Shown: positions 1 to 5,332 of the stretch, in pieces | Layout of the letters: every line of letters begins with the position of its first letter | Numbering within the stretch: the stretch's first letter is position 1 | NCBI GenBank assembly: GCA_023424725.1 | Contig: JAFADQ010000382.1 | Location: 1-5,332 of the forward strand | Reading direction: 5' to 3' | DNA from: Bacteroidota bacterium | Lineage (GTDB): Bacteria; Bacteroidota; Bacteroidia; Cytophagales; Hymenobacteraceae | DNA length: 5,332 nt | Made by a program: the position numbers and the translations under genes | The notes under the pieces: generated by a model | The model's input: the letters and a program-made list of their open reading frames with translations, nothing else | Databases searched by the model: none | Told to the model about the DNA's origin: nothing

Positions 1-30
1 ACTCCTATTCTATCCGTTGAACTACGGGAC
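1..30 (-). tRNA. tRNA, 5' part only (probably tRNA-Arg), cut by the window edge
   Basis: Read on the minus strand from base 30 to base 1, the sequence starts GTCCCGT (acceptor 5' strand), then AG, a D-arm with TTC pairing GAA around a loop containing the typical ACGGATA, then the 5' anticodon stem AGGAG and the T at tRNA position 32. The anticodon, variable loop, T-arm and acceptor 3' strand lie beyond the left edge, so the anticodon cannot be read. The GTCCCGTAGTTCAACGGATA pattern resembles Bacteroidota tRNA-Arg as I remember it. Arg is therefore an inference, while the tRNA call itself is firm. A matching promoter lies immediately upstream at 48-79. Confidence 0.85.
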
Positions 31-47
31 CGGTGTGGTGTAAGCTG

Positions 48-79
48 CAAAATTAAGCTTTTTTGGCTGCTATTACAAT
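48..79 (-). promoter_or_regulatory. Bacteroidota-type sigma promoter for the tRNA
   Basis: On the minus strand TAATTTTG (bases 55 to 48) is a perfect match to the Bacteroidota -7 consensus TAnnTTTG. Twenty bases upstream is ATTG (79 to 76), a three-of-four match to the -33 element TTTG. The element ends 17 bases before the tRNA 5' end at base 30, which leaves a leader of roughly a dozen nucleotides. Both the motif and its position are seen in the sequence. Promoter activity is inferred. Confidence 0.6.
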
Positions 80-189
80 ATTTAGAATCGGGCGAAAGTA
101 TTAATCGTTGGGTTACCGAAATTAAGTGCTTACTTCCGGCCAAAATTTACGTATAAACCAAAGTTGCCTAATGCGGCTATGCAATAGAG

Positions 190-218
190 TTGCAAGCCAA
201 GGTTAGCAACATTATAAG
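190..218 (+). promoter_or_regulatory. Possible promoter for the DUF2652 gene
   Basis: TTGCAA (190-195) and TATAAG (213-218) are spaced by 17 bases, which would be a reasonable sigma-70-like promoter about 60 bases before the start codon. No TTTG-N19/20-TAnnTTTG match of the Bacteroidota type exists between the tRNA and the gene, so this is only the best available candidate. The same stretch has a small inverted repeat, GTTGC (189-193) and GCAAC (206-210), lying between the two boxes. Confidence 0.25.
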
Positions 219-219
219 C

Positions 220-241
220 TATTACTTAACTATTATTTAAC
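220..241 (+). repeat. Tandem 11-bp direct repeat upstream of the DUF2652 gene
   Basis: TATTACTTAAC (220-230) is followed directly by TATTATTTAAC (231-241), with one mismatch. The period of 11 bp is about one helical turn, so the copies would face the same side of the DNA, as paired operator half-sites do. The repeat lies just downstream of the possible promoter and 37 bases before the start codon. It could also be a chance AT-rich duplication. Confidence 0.35.
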
Positions 242-260
242 TCACCTGCCGGAGCTGCTG

Positions 261-274
261 GCCTTAAAAAAGGC
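261..274 (+). promoter_or_regulatory. Small hairpin covering the putative ribosome-binding region
   Basis: GCCTT (261-265) pairs perfectly with AAGGC (270-274) around an AAAA loop. The only purine-rich, SD-like stretch upstream of the start at 279 is AAAAAAGG (266-273), so its GG is inside the stem. Either the hairpin tunes initiation, or SD pairing is irrelevant here, as is common in Bacteroidota. The hairpin is short and may be fortuitous. Confidence 0.3.
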
Positions 275-278
275 ACCT

Positions 279-1478
279 ATGGCACGGATTATATACGAAA
301 CCAATACCATGAATGCAGCAAAGGAAATTCCGGAGCAACCTAAACTCGGTCCTGAAGAGATTTCAGATGGTTTTCACCCGGCGCTATTATTTATTCCGGA
401 TATAAGCGGATTTACGAAGTTTGTTTGCGGCACCGATCCTAACATTAGCAAAACCCTCATCGCCGATCTTTTAGATCTTATTATAGAATCGAACATAATC
501 GGATTAGAAACCTGCGAAATTCAGGGCGATGCCATTTTGTTTTATAAAATCGGCCCTCCGCCAACCATAGAAGAGATTACAAACCAATGCAAGCAGATTT
601 TTCTCGATTTTCAGAATTATCTGTACGTGGCGCAACGCAGTCTTGGCGATGTGGCGGGCACGTTGCTAAGCGAGAGTAATTTAACCTTAAAAATTATTGT
701 GCATTACGGGCTCATTAGCACCACCCGCATACACCACCATATTAAGCTAATGGGGAAAGATGTAATAACCGCGCACAGGCTGCTTAAAAACAGCGTGCCG
801 GGCAGCGAATATGTGCTTCTGTCGGAAGATTACCTGAAAACCCAGAGCGAAGAAAATATAGATAAAAGCTTTAAGTGGACCCAGCTTAACAACGCCGAAG
901 CAGAGTACGAGCATTTGGGAATTGTGCAGTACCGCTATGCGCACCTAACGCCCTTGCGGCTTATGGTGGGCGATAACCACATAGTAGAAACCGAGAACGA
1001 CCTTACGCACCAGATTGTGCTGGATGTGAACATAAACGTGCCCTCGAGGTTTGTGCTGCGGATACTTAAAAGTGTGCCGTTGCGGCCCCAATGGGTGCCC
1101 GATATGGAAAGCATAACCTATAACCTGGAGAAAGCCGACCGCCTGAACACCAGCTACATTTGCCACATGAAGCGCGGCATAATGGAAGTGCAGGCGCTGC
1201 GCAGCTTTTACAGCGACGAGGGCATAGAGTATGTAGAGAAAATATCTAACCTGAAGGCTTTCCCTAACAGTTTGGTGTTTTACTTTATCCGAGAAACAGA
1301 AAACGGAACCGAGGTGAAAATGGAGTTCAGGTACAGCAGAGCCGGGAAATCTAAAAACGTGCCGTCTATGTTTGCCCGTAAATGGATGAAACGTTTTTTA
1401 TGCAACTCGCTTATTGGCCTGCAGCGCCTCTGCGAAAAATATTACGGGCAGCAAGCGGTACCGGTAAAAGCAGAATAG
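279..1478 (+). CDS. DUF2652 class III cyclase-fold protein with C-terminal SRPBCC domain
   Basis: This gene encodes 399 residues, predicted soluble with no signal peptide or membrane segment. Residues 34-186 match the DUF2652 family, a relative of class III adenylate/guanylate cyclases. FIPDISGFTKF (38-48) is the first metal-Asp motif (D41), GDAILFY (83-89) holds the second (D84), and MGKDVITAHRLL (158-169) corresponds to the cyclase helix with the transition-state Arg (R167). The usual base-specifying Lys is Glu (E80), the second base-specifying Asp is Lys (K156), and the catalytic Asn is Ile (I163). The fold is therefore kept but ordinary ATP/GTP cyclase activity is doubtful. Residues 241-390 look like an SRPBCC (START/polyketide-cyclase-like) helix-grip domain, with QWVPDMESI near its front and a long C-terminal helix. 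It would bind a hydrophobic ligand or regulate the first domain. The start could instead be M11 (base 309), since neither site has a convincing SD and the conserved part begins near residue 34. The gene has its own terminator and is convergent with the HD-PycTM gene. Family assignment is firm, and function is unknown. Confidence 0.88.
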   Translation: MARIIYETNTMNAAKEIPEQPKLGPEEISDGFHPALLFIPDISGFTKFVCGTDPNISKTLIADLLDLIIESNIIGLETCEIQGDAILFYKIGPPPTIEEITNQCKQIFLDFQNYLYVAQRSLGDVAGTLLSESNLTLKIIVHYGLISTTRIHHHIKLMGKDVITAHRLLKNSVPGSEYVLLSEDYLKTQSEENIDKSFKWTQLNNAEAEYEHLGIVQYRYAHLTPLRLMVGDNHIVETENDLTHQIVLDVNINVPSRFVLRILKSVPLRPQWVPDMESITYNLEKADRLNTSYICHMKRGIMEVQALRSFYSDEGIEYVEKISNLKAFPNSLVFYFIRETENGTEVKMEFRYSRAGKSKNVPSMFARKWMKRFLCNSLIGLQRLCEKYYGQQAVPVKAE

Positions 1479-1541
1479 GCGTTGCCGCATGCTTTTTTGG
1501 CCTTCGCAGCTTTTGTGCTTAGCCGTTTACATTAACAAAAA

Positions 1542-1580
1542 ACCACCGCTATCATATTCTGGCAGCGGTGGTCTTTTGTT
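1542..1580. terminator. Bidirectional intrinsic terminator
   Basis: ACCACCGCT (1542-1550) pairs perfectly with AGCGGTGGT (1564-1572), a GC-rich 9-bp stem with a 13-base loop. On the plus strand the stem is followed by CTTTTGTT. On the minus strand it is followed by TTTTTTGTTAATG. It lies 63 bases after the DUF2652 stop codon and between convergent genes, so it can end transcripts from both sides. It would be a tight fit for the plus gene but a distant one (about 450 bases) for the minus gene. Confidence 0.85.
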
Positions 1581-1652
1581 CTGACATTAAAGCTTATCCT
1601 GTCTGATAACTTTTCTGAATTCAACATACAATGTACAGGTGAAGAATGAAAT

Positions 1653-1817
1653 AACCCCTTTAGGGGTGACATGTTGGTAGCAGAAATTTAAAGGAGAGTT
1701 AAAGAATCTCGTAGGGATGCCATATTTCTTTAGCGAACGTAAAATATGCCATCCCTATGGGATTCAGTTAGCTTCTATAGGCTTTTTTACTACCAATATT
1801 TCACCCATAAATGGGTT
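1653..1817. repeat. 165-bp imperfect palindrome made of four repeat modules
   Basis: The outer arms 1653-1680 and 1790-1817 are inverted copies that match at 24 of 28 positions. Inside them, 1704-1727 pairs with 1742-1765 over 24 positions, with one mismatch (1720/1749) and two G-T wobbles, around a 14-base loop. Both pairs share the same axis (about base 1735), so the whole element is one palindrome with a poorly paired internal stretch at 1681-1703/1766-1789. Each quarter carries a small CCC...GGG dyad followed by a CATATT- or CATGTTGGTAG-like tail: two modules in plus and two in minus orientation. I recall similar ATCCCTA/GGGAT plus TTGGTAG modules as abundant intergenic repeats in Bacteroidota. 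No open reading frame is inside, so it would be REP- or MITE-like and non-autonomous. Position between convergent genes puts it in the 3' UTR of the minus-strand gene if that transcript runs to the terminator. Confidence 0.85.
1704..1765. repeat. Long inner hairpin of the palindromic element
   Basis: This is the best-paired part of the element: a stem of 24 positions with 21 Watson-Crick pairs, two wobbles and one C-C mismatch, and a loop at 1728-1741. Shortly downstream on the plus strand a weak 5-bp hairpin (1770-1783) runs into a TTTTTT tract (1783-1788). The two together could act as a back-up terminator for plus-strand read-through. As RNA from either strand the stem would be a very stable structure that could shield a transcript 3' end from exonucleases. 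Confidence 0.75.
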
Positions 1818-2020
1818 TTCGTAAACAAGGGAACAGATTAAATAGAATCTGGCAGAAATCTGGATATCCAGAAAAAATATTGTACTTATAAGCACTTTAA
1901 AGTAGCGGGCAGCAAAAAATATCCCTATACGGCCTACTATATTTTACTTCAGAAATACAAAGTACTTAAAGCCTGTTTTGTTTTACTTGATTTAGGTTAT
2001 GGTGCAGGTGTTTTTGGCCG
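1818..2020. other. AT-rich intergenic remainder, no gene seen
   Basis: No plausible coding region or RNA gene was recognised here. Small perfect palindromes occur at 1860-1871 (CTGGATATCCAG) and around 1894-1903 (ACTTTAAAGT). Neither is followed by a T-tract in the direction needed to terminate the minus-strand HD-PycTM gene. ATATCCCTATACGG near 1919 vaguely resembles the module core of the adjacent palindrome and may be a decayed copy. A 5-bp dyad GCCGT/ACGGC (2017-2021/2034-2038) overlaps the HD-PycTM stop codon but has no T-tail, so no strong terminator for that gene was found near its end. Confidence 0.5.
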
Positions 2021-3232
2021 TTACAGCCTTTGTACGGCAAATACTACAATAAAGGAAAGCACTGTAACTACCAAACCTACCATAAAAATGGCGTAAGAGA
2101 ATTTCAGCAACTGGTATTTTCGCGTCAGCACATCGCCCAGATAATAAATATCCATAATCATGTTGTTGTAAAGCGAGTCTTTGTTGCGCAGAAGTCCGTT
2201 CATGGCATCTTCAAATTCCTGAAGCGGTATTTTGGTGAAGTTGCCGAAAAACAACACGTTTACTTTTCGCTTAGGCTTTGCATCCAGGGTTTTTTTATTG
2301 CCTTTTTTAAGCATGCTGGTAACCTCGGGCTGCGCCGAAATAATAGCACAAACAAGCGAGCTTAAATTGGTAAGCAGCAACACCAGCAGCGGGATCATTA
2401 ACGAGCGGTGCTGCAAAAAATCTGAGCCAGCTTGGGCCGTTTGCGCGCCGGTGTACGTAATCACGATAGACAGAATAATGGAGTTTACGCTGATCATCAT
2501 GTTTGCCTTGTTATCGGCAATGGCGCTCAGGTTTATGTGCATGCGGTACACATTCCTGAACATGGTTTCGATGCCGCGCTTAGGCTGTGCAAAGTTGTCG
2601 AGCTTTTCTTTTTTCTTCTTTTTCTTCTTTTTTTCCGCCTTCAATACACGGTTGCGCTGCTCTTCTATATTTAGCATTAGTTGCTCCGAATAGCGCTTGC
2701 GGGCGTGCTCTGTCTCGAAGGTGTGGTTGTTTAAAAAATCGAGTTGAAATTGCTCCCACTCGCGCTGCGAAAAAGTTTTATCCAGAAAAATTTCCCACTC
2801 TACGCGCAGCAGTTCCGAGGTAGAGAAAAAAGTATCGAGCCCGATGTGCGCCAGGTCTGCATCTACCAGAATTTTTTCCAGTAACGTTTCGGGCTTTTGG
2901 TCTTTGCGGGTAGCAAGTATGCAGCCTTCTATTTCTTTTATTTGATCGGCCGGATAAAAATTTGCTTCCAGAAATTTGCGGGCAATTTCTATGCTTTTTT
3001 CTTCGTGCCCCAGGTAGGTATCTACATATCCGGTATCGTGCAGCCAGGCGGCCAGCAGCAAAACTTCCGTGTCCCGATCAGATAACTGGTGGGCTTTAGC
3101 AGAAGCTTTGCATTCTTCTACCACCTCCGATGTGTGCTTATACGTGTGGTAAACCATCTTTTTCGAAAGCCGCTCGTTAAATAGCGAGAAAACGAAATCG
3201 CCGGCTTTACGAAGAATTGAAGTGTCTGTCAT
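2021..3232 (-). CDS. HD phosphohydrolase fused to a Pycsar-effector (PycTM/DUF5706) membrane domain
   Basis: This gene encodes 403 residues. Residues 1-195 form an HD domain: H29 and H33 in YHTYKH, the HD pair H65-D66 in WLHDTGY, H76 in GHEEKS, and D124/D126 in VDADLAHIG. All metal-ligand positions expected of an active phosphohydrolase are therefore present. Residues 197-211 are a lysine-rich linker with eight consecutive Lys. Residues 222-400 match DUF5706/PycTM, the membrane effector domain of Pycsar anti-phage systems. Landmarks are the signature LSAIADNKANMM (235-246), hydrophobic segments at about 245-262, 278-300 and 377-400, and the FFGNF...DIYYLGDVLTRKY block (328-373). Known for the family: PycTM impairs the membrane when a cyclase-made cCMP or cUMP is present. 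HD domains hydrolyse phosphate esters, including cyclic nucleotides. Inferred here: the HD part makes, clears or senses the ligand of the membrane part. The start at 3232 fits the usual HD N-terminus; there is no clear SD. It is divergent from the phosphoesterase lipoprotein gene and convergent with the DUF2652 gene. Confidence 0.9.
   Translation of the reverse strand: MTDTSILRKAGDFVFSLFNERLSKKMVYHTYKHTSEVVEECKASAKAHQLSDRDTEVLLLAAWLHDTGYVDTYLGHEEKSIEIARKFLEANFYPADQIKEIEGCILATRKDQKPETLLEKILVDADLAHIGLDTFFSTSELLRVEWEIFLDKTFSQREWEQFQLDFLNNHTFETEHARKRYSEQLMLNIEEQRNRVLKAEKKKKKKKKEKLDNFAQPKRGIETMFRNVYRMHINLSAIADNKANMMISVNSIILSIVITYTGAQTAQAGSDFLQHRSLMIPLLVLLLTNLSSLVCAIISAQPEVTSMLKKGNKKTLDAKPKRKVNVLFFGNFTKIPLQEFEDAMNGLLRNKDSLYNNMIMDIYYLGDVLTRKYQLLKFSYAIFMVGLVVTVLSFIVVFAVQRL
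2580..2634 (-). other. Slippery A AAA AAG heptamer and short -1 frame in the HD-PycTM linker
   Basis: On the minus strand, codons E200-K201-K202 read GAA AAA AAG, so bases 2633-2627 are A AAA AAG in the exact phase of a -1 frameshift heptamer, the same heptamer used in E. coli dnaX. A -1 shift would add 15 residues (EEKEEKRKARQLCTA) and stop at TAA (2582-2580). The product would be a 217-residue soluble protein holding the whole HD domain and none of the membrane domain. No convincing stimulatory stem-loop or upstream SD was identified. A run of seven A could also cause transcriptional slippage. The heptamer and the -1 stop are seen in the sequence. Actual frameshifting is inferred, and lysine-rich linkers can produce such heptamers by chance. 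Confidence 0.35.
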
Positions 3233-3485
3233 GGTTGCAGCATTGCCGCCAGATAAATAGAATATACTATTTTAAGGCATGCAGGAGAATGTAAAGAAAA
3301 CGCAGAACAGGCCTTAAAGGTTGTCGGGTTTTGGGTGTTGATAAAAGGATATAGCAAAAACCCTATCCAAATTCGCTGAGTTACGTTATATACCCAAGTG
3401 GTGCTTTTCAGTAGCCGGTTTTTGTGTTCTGTTACAGGCAAAATCGGGCGCTGCAGCCTCTTTATTTGTTTTATTTTATTCCGAT
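3233..3485. promoter_or_regulatory. Divergent intergenic region between HD-PycTM and the phosphoesterase lipoprotein
   Basis: These 253 bases must hold the promoters of both divergent genes. No full TTTG-N19/20-TAnnTTTG match was found on either strand. On the plus strand TTTATTTG (3461-3468) is one base off the -7 consensus but has no -33 partner. AT-rich TATA-like boxes occur on the minus strand near 3344-3352 and 3262-3270. The tract just before the plus-strand start is T-rich, with no SD. No riboswitch, terminator or RNA gene was recognised. Confidence 0.35.
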
Positions 3486-5332
3486 ATGCGCATACCATTT
3501 CTCTGGTCGTTTCTGAGTTTTATTGTTATCAGCTTTTTAAGCGGTTGCGGCGCCTCTAAACCCTACTTCAGCAAAGAAGTAGAAAATTGGGCCCAGGTTC
3601 CGCCAAAAGATACCAACGACATTGCCTACACCGTGTACCTTATTGGCGATGCAGGCGCTCCCGACAACAGCCGGCAGGAGCCCAGCCTTAAGTTATTGCA
3701 GCAGCAGCTGGAACGCGAAGATTACAACAGCGCCTGTATTTTTCTGGGCGATAATATTTATTACTACGGCATGAACGCCGTAGATGGGCCTAGCAGGAAA
3801 GAAGATGAGCGCCGCCTGTTAGAACAAATGAAAGTATTTGAGAACTACAAAGGCGAGAAATACTTTATTCCCGGCAACCACGACTGGGCAAACGGCCGCG
3901 CCCACGGCATGGCGAATGCCCACCGGCAAGAAGCTTTTATAGAAGCGCAATACCCAATTACCAACACCTTTGTGCCCGATTCTGCCTGCCCGGGACCTTA
4001 CGAGGTAATGCTGCACGACGATTTGGTGCTTATAGCGCTAAACTCGCAATGGTGGCTGCACCAGGAAGTAAAGCCTTACGGCGAAGGAAACCACTGCGAT
4101 GTAGCAGATGAGCTCGATTTTCTGGTTCAGTTAGAGAGCCTGATAGAAAAGCACAAAGGCAAACACATTATGGTTGTGGCGCATCACCCGGTATATACAA
4201 ATGGTATGCACGGAGGCTTCTTCACCCTAAAAGATCATATTTTCCCGCTTACCCTGGTGCGCGATTGGGCATATTTGCCTTTGCCCGTTATCGGGTCGCT
4301 TTATCCGCTGGCCCGCGGTTTTGGCGGAATTGTACAAGACCTGCCTCACCCGCTTTACAAAGCCTATGCCGAAGGTTTACTGGCAATTTTCGATAAGTAC
4401 CCGAACATAACTTTTGCAGCTGGGCACGAGCACAGCCTGCAGTACTTTAAAGGCAACGGGCACCATCATATTGTAAGCGGGGCTGGTTGCAAGAGCACTC
4501 ATGCCGCTGCCGGAAAGGGCGCCACCTACTCGCACGAAACCAAGGGCTTTGCTAAAGTAAATTATTATAAAAACGGCGAGGTTTGGGTAGAGTTCTGGCA
4601 GCCCGGCGAAAGCGATAAAGACGATGGATCGGTAGGAAAACTGGTTTTCCGCACCTCTATGTATGCCAAAGCCCAGCCCGACAGTATTTACTATGGTCCT
4701 GAAATGGATTTTAAAGACAGTACTGTTACCGTGGCCGTAGACCCAACGTACCTTGCCGGCAAGTTTAAAAAATTCTGGCTGGGCGAGCATTACCGCCAGG
4801 AGTGGGCCACACCTGTTACCATGCCCGTTCTTAATTTAAAAACCGAAAAAGGCGGACTTAAACCCTATAAGCTGGGTGGTGGCAAACAAACGGTATCGCT
4901 AAAACTGCGCAACAACGATGGTGTAGAATATACCCTGCGGCTATTAACAAAAGATGCCGGCAGAGGCTTGCCGCCAGCCCTGCGCGAAACCATTGCGCAA
5001 GACATTATGCAAGATCAGTTTTCGTCGCAGCATCCCTACGCGCCTTTTATTATTCCGCGTTTGGCAGATGCCGCCGGTGTTTACCACACCAACCCCAAGC
5101 TGGTATTTGTTCCGCGCGACCCTGCCCTTGGCCAGTGGATTGATGAATTTAGCGGTAAAGTTGCCATGCTGGAAGAAGACGCCGACGAACCGCATCCGGG
5201 CGTTAAAAGCCTTGGCCCCGATTCTAAATTTGCCGGAACGCCCAGAATGTTTGAGCGCCTCCGGGAAGACAACGATAACAGAGTAAACTCAGAAGCGTAT
5301 GTGCGCGCCAGGCTGTTCGATATGCTTATAGG
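3486..5332 (+). CDS. Lipoprotein with purple-acid-phosphatase-like metallophosphoesterase domain (3' end off the window)
   Basis: The frame is open from ATG at 3486 to the window edge and encodes 615 residues with no stop. Residues 1-20 are a lipoprotein signal peptide ending in the lipobox LSGC, with C21 as the lipidated Cys, so the protein is anchored in the envelope. Residues 48-370 form a calcineurin-like phosphoesterase with all five metal blocks: GDAG (D55), GDNIY (D89, and Y92, the Tyr ligand typical of purple acid phosphatases), GNHD (N131, H132), AHHPVY (H233 or H234) and GHEH (H314, H316). This predicts an active dinuclear-metal phosphatase outside the cytoplasm; the substrate is unknown. 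Residues 420-615 are a separate conserved region ending LREDNDNRV...RARLFDMLI. I recall this block in long Bacteroidota proteins of over 1,000 residues that continue into a kinase-like DWDRH motif and an outer-membrane beta-barrel, so much of the protein is probably beyond the edge. The start has no SD but directly precedes the signal peptide. Confidence 0.9.
   Translation, partial: MRIPFLWSFLSFIVISFLSGCGASKPYFSKEVENWAQVPPKDTNDIAYTVYLIGDAGAPDNSRQEPSLKLLQQQLEREDYNSACIFLGDNIYYYGMNAVDGPSRKEDERRLLEQMKVFENYKGEKYFIPGNHDWANGRAHGMANAHRQEAFIEAQYPITNTFVPDSACPGPYEVMLHDDLVLIALNSQWWLHQEVKPYGEGNHCDVADELDFLVQLESLIEKHKGKHIMVVAHHPVYTNGMHGGFFTLKDHIFPLTLVRDWAYLPLPVIGSLYPLARGFGGIVQDLPHPLYKAYAEGLLAIFDKYPNITFAAGHEHSLQYFKGNGHHHIVSGAGCKSTHAAAGKGATYSHETKGFAKVNYYKNGEVWVEFWQPGESDKDDGSVGKLVFRTSMYAKAQPDSIYYGPEMDFKDSTVTVAVDPTYLAGKFKKFWLGEHYRQEWATPVTMPVLNLKTEKGGLKPYKLGGGKQTVSLKLRNNDGVEYTLRLLTKDAGRGLPPALRETIAQDIMQDQFSSQHPYAPFIIPRLADAAGVYHTNPKLVFVPRDPALGQWIDEFSGKVAMLEEDADEPHPGVKSLGPDSKFAGTPRMFERLREDNDNRVNSEAYVRARLFDMLI

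Noticed and set aside
1..278. The tRNA as an attachment site for an integrated element.
   Set aside because: Only the 5' half is visible. There is no integrase gene and no repeat of the tRNA end in the window.
1704..1788. A CRISPR-like or riboswitch element in the intergenic palindrome.
   Set aside because: There are no regularly spaced direct repeats with unique spacers, and the element lies downstream of both flanking genes, so a riboswitch role is unlikely.
1860..1880. CTGGATATCCAG palindrome followed by an A-run as a terminator for the minus-strand gene.
   Set aside because: The A-run lies upstream of the stem when read on the minus strand, and the bases after the stem are not a T-tract. 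On the plus strand the stem is followed by A, not T.
2604..2634. The A/T-rich run as an assembly or sequencing frameshift error.
   Set aside because: The zero frame joins a complete HD domain to a complete PycTM domain in the expected order, so no correction is needed. Slippage in vivo is treated as a separate question.
2030..2823. Several plus-strand frames of 78-153 codons antisense to the HD-PycTM gene.
   Set aside because: They are shadows of a well-supported gene. One of them contains a long Phe run that is simply the reverse complement of the Lys linker.
3229..3498. An 89-codon minus-strand frame whose TGA overlaps the HD-PycTM ATG as ATGA, as in translationally coupled genes.
   Set aside because: It runs through the divergent promoter region and overlaps the start of the lipoprotein gene. 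The translation has almost no acidic residues (one Glu, no Asp), no recognisable domain and no start signal. The ATGA overlap is most likely chance.

Overview
The window looks like ordinary chromosomal DNA of a member of the Bacteroidota, most likely a Cytophagales/Hymenobacteraceae-type bacterium. The reasons are the protein families (DUF2652, an HD-DUF5706 fusion, and a large lipoprotein with a purple-acid-phosphatase-like domain), the lack of clear Shine-Dalgarno sites, a tRNA promoter with the Bacteroidota -7 motif TAnnTTTG, and an intergenic palindrome with CCC(N)GGG and TTGGTAG modules of a kind I recall as common in this phylum. The taxonomic call is inference.

Layout. (1) Bases 1-30 are the 5' part of a tRNA on the minus strand, cut by the window edge and probably tRNA-Arg, with its promoter at 48-79. 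(2) Bases 279-1478 (+) encode a 399-residue protein: a class III nucleotide-cyclase-fold domain (DUF2652) followed by an SRPBCC-type ligand-binding domain. (3) Bases 1479-2020 separate two convergent genes. They hold a bidirectional intrinsic terminator and a 165-bp imperfect palindrome built from four copies of a short module. (4) Bases 2021-3232 (-) encode a 403-residue fusion of an HD phosphohydrolase domain with a Pycsar-effector-type membrane domain (PycTM/DUF5706), joined by a lysine-rich linker whose gene carries a perfect A AAA AAG slippery heptamer. (5) Bases 3233-3485 are a divergent intergenic region. (6) Bases 3486-5332 (+) encode the first 615 residues of a lipoprotein with a complete purple-acid-phosphatase-like metallophosphoesterase domain. 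The gene runs off the right edge and has no stop in the window.

How they might work together. The most interesting combination is a cyclase-fold protein next to an HD-PycTM protein. In Pycsar systems a class III pyrimidine cyclase makes cCMP or cUMP, which activates an effector such as PycTM. Here both folds occur within 3 kb, and an HD domain that could act on a nucleotide is fused to the effector domain. However, the two genes are convergent and not in one operon, and the cyclase domain lacks the usual base-specifying and Asn residues. The pairing is therefore a hypothesis, not a demonstrated system. Each gene also makes sense as a stand-alone Bacteroidota gene.
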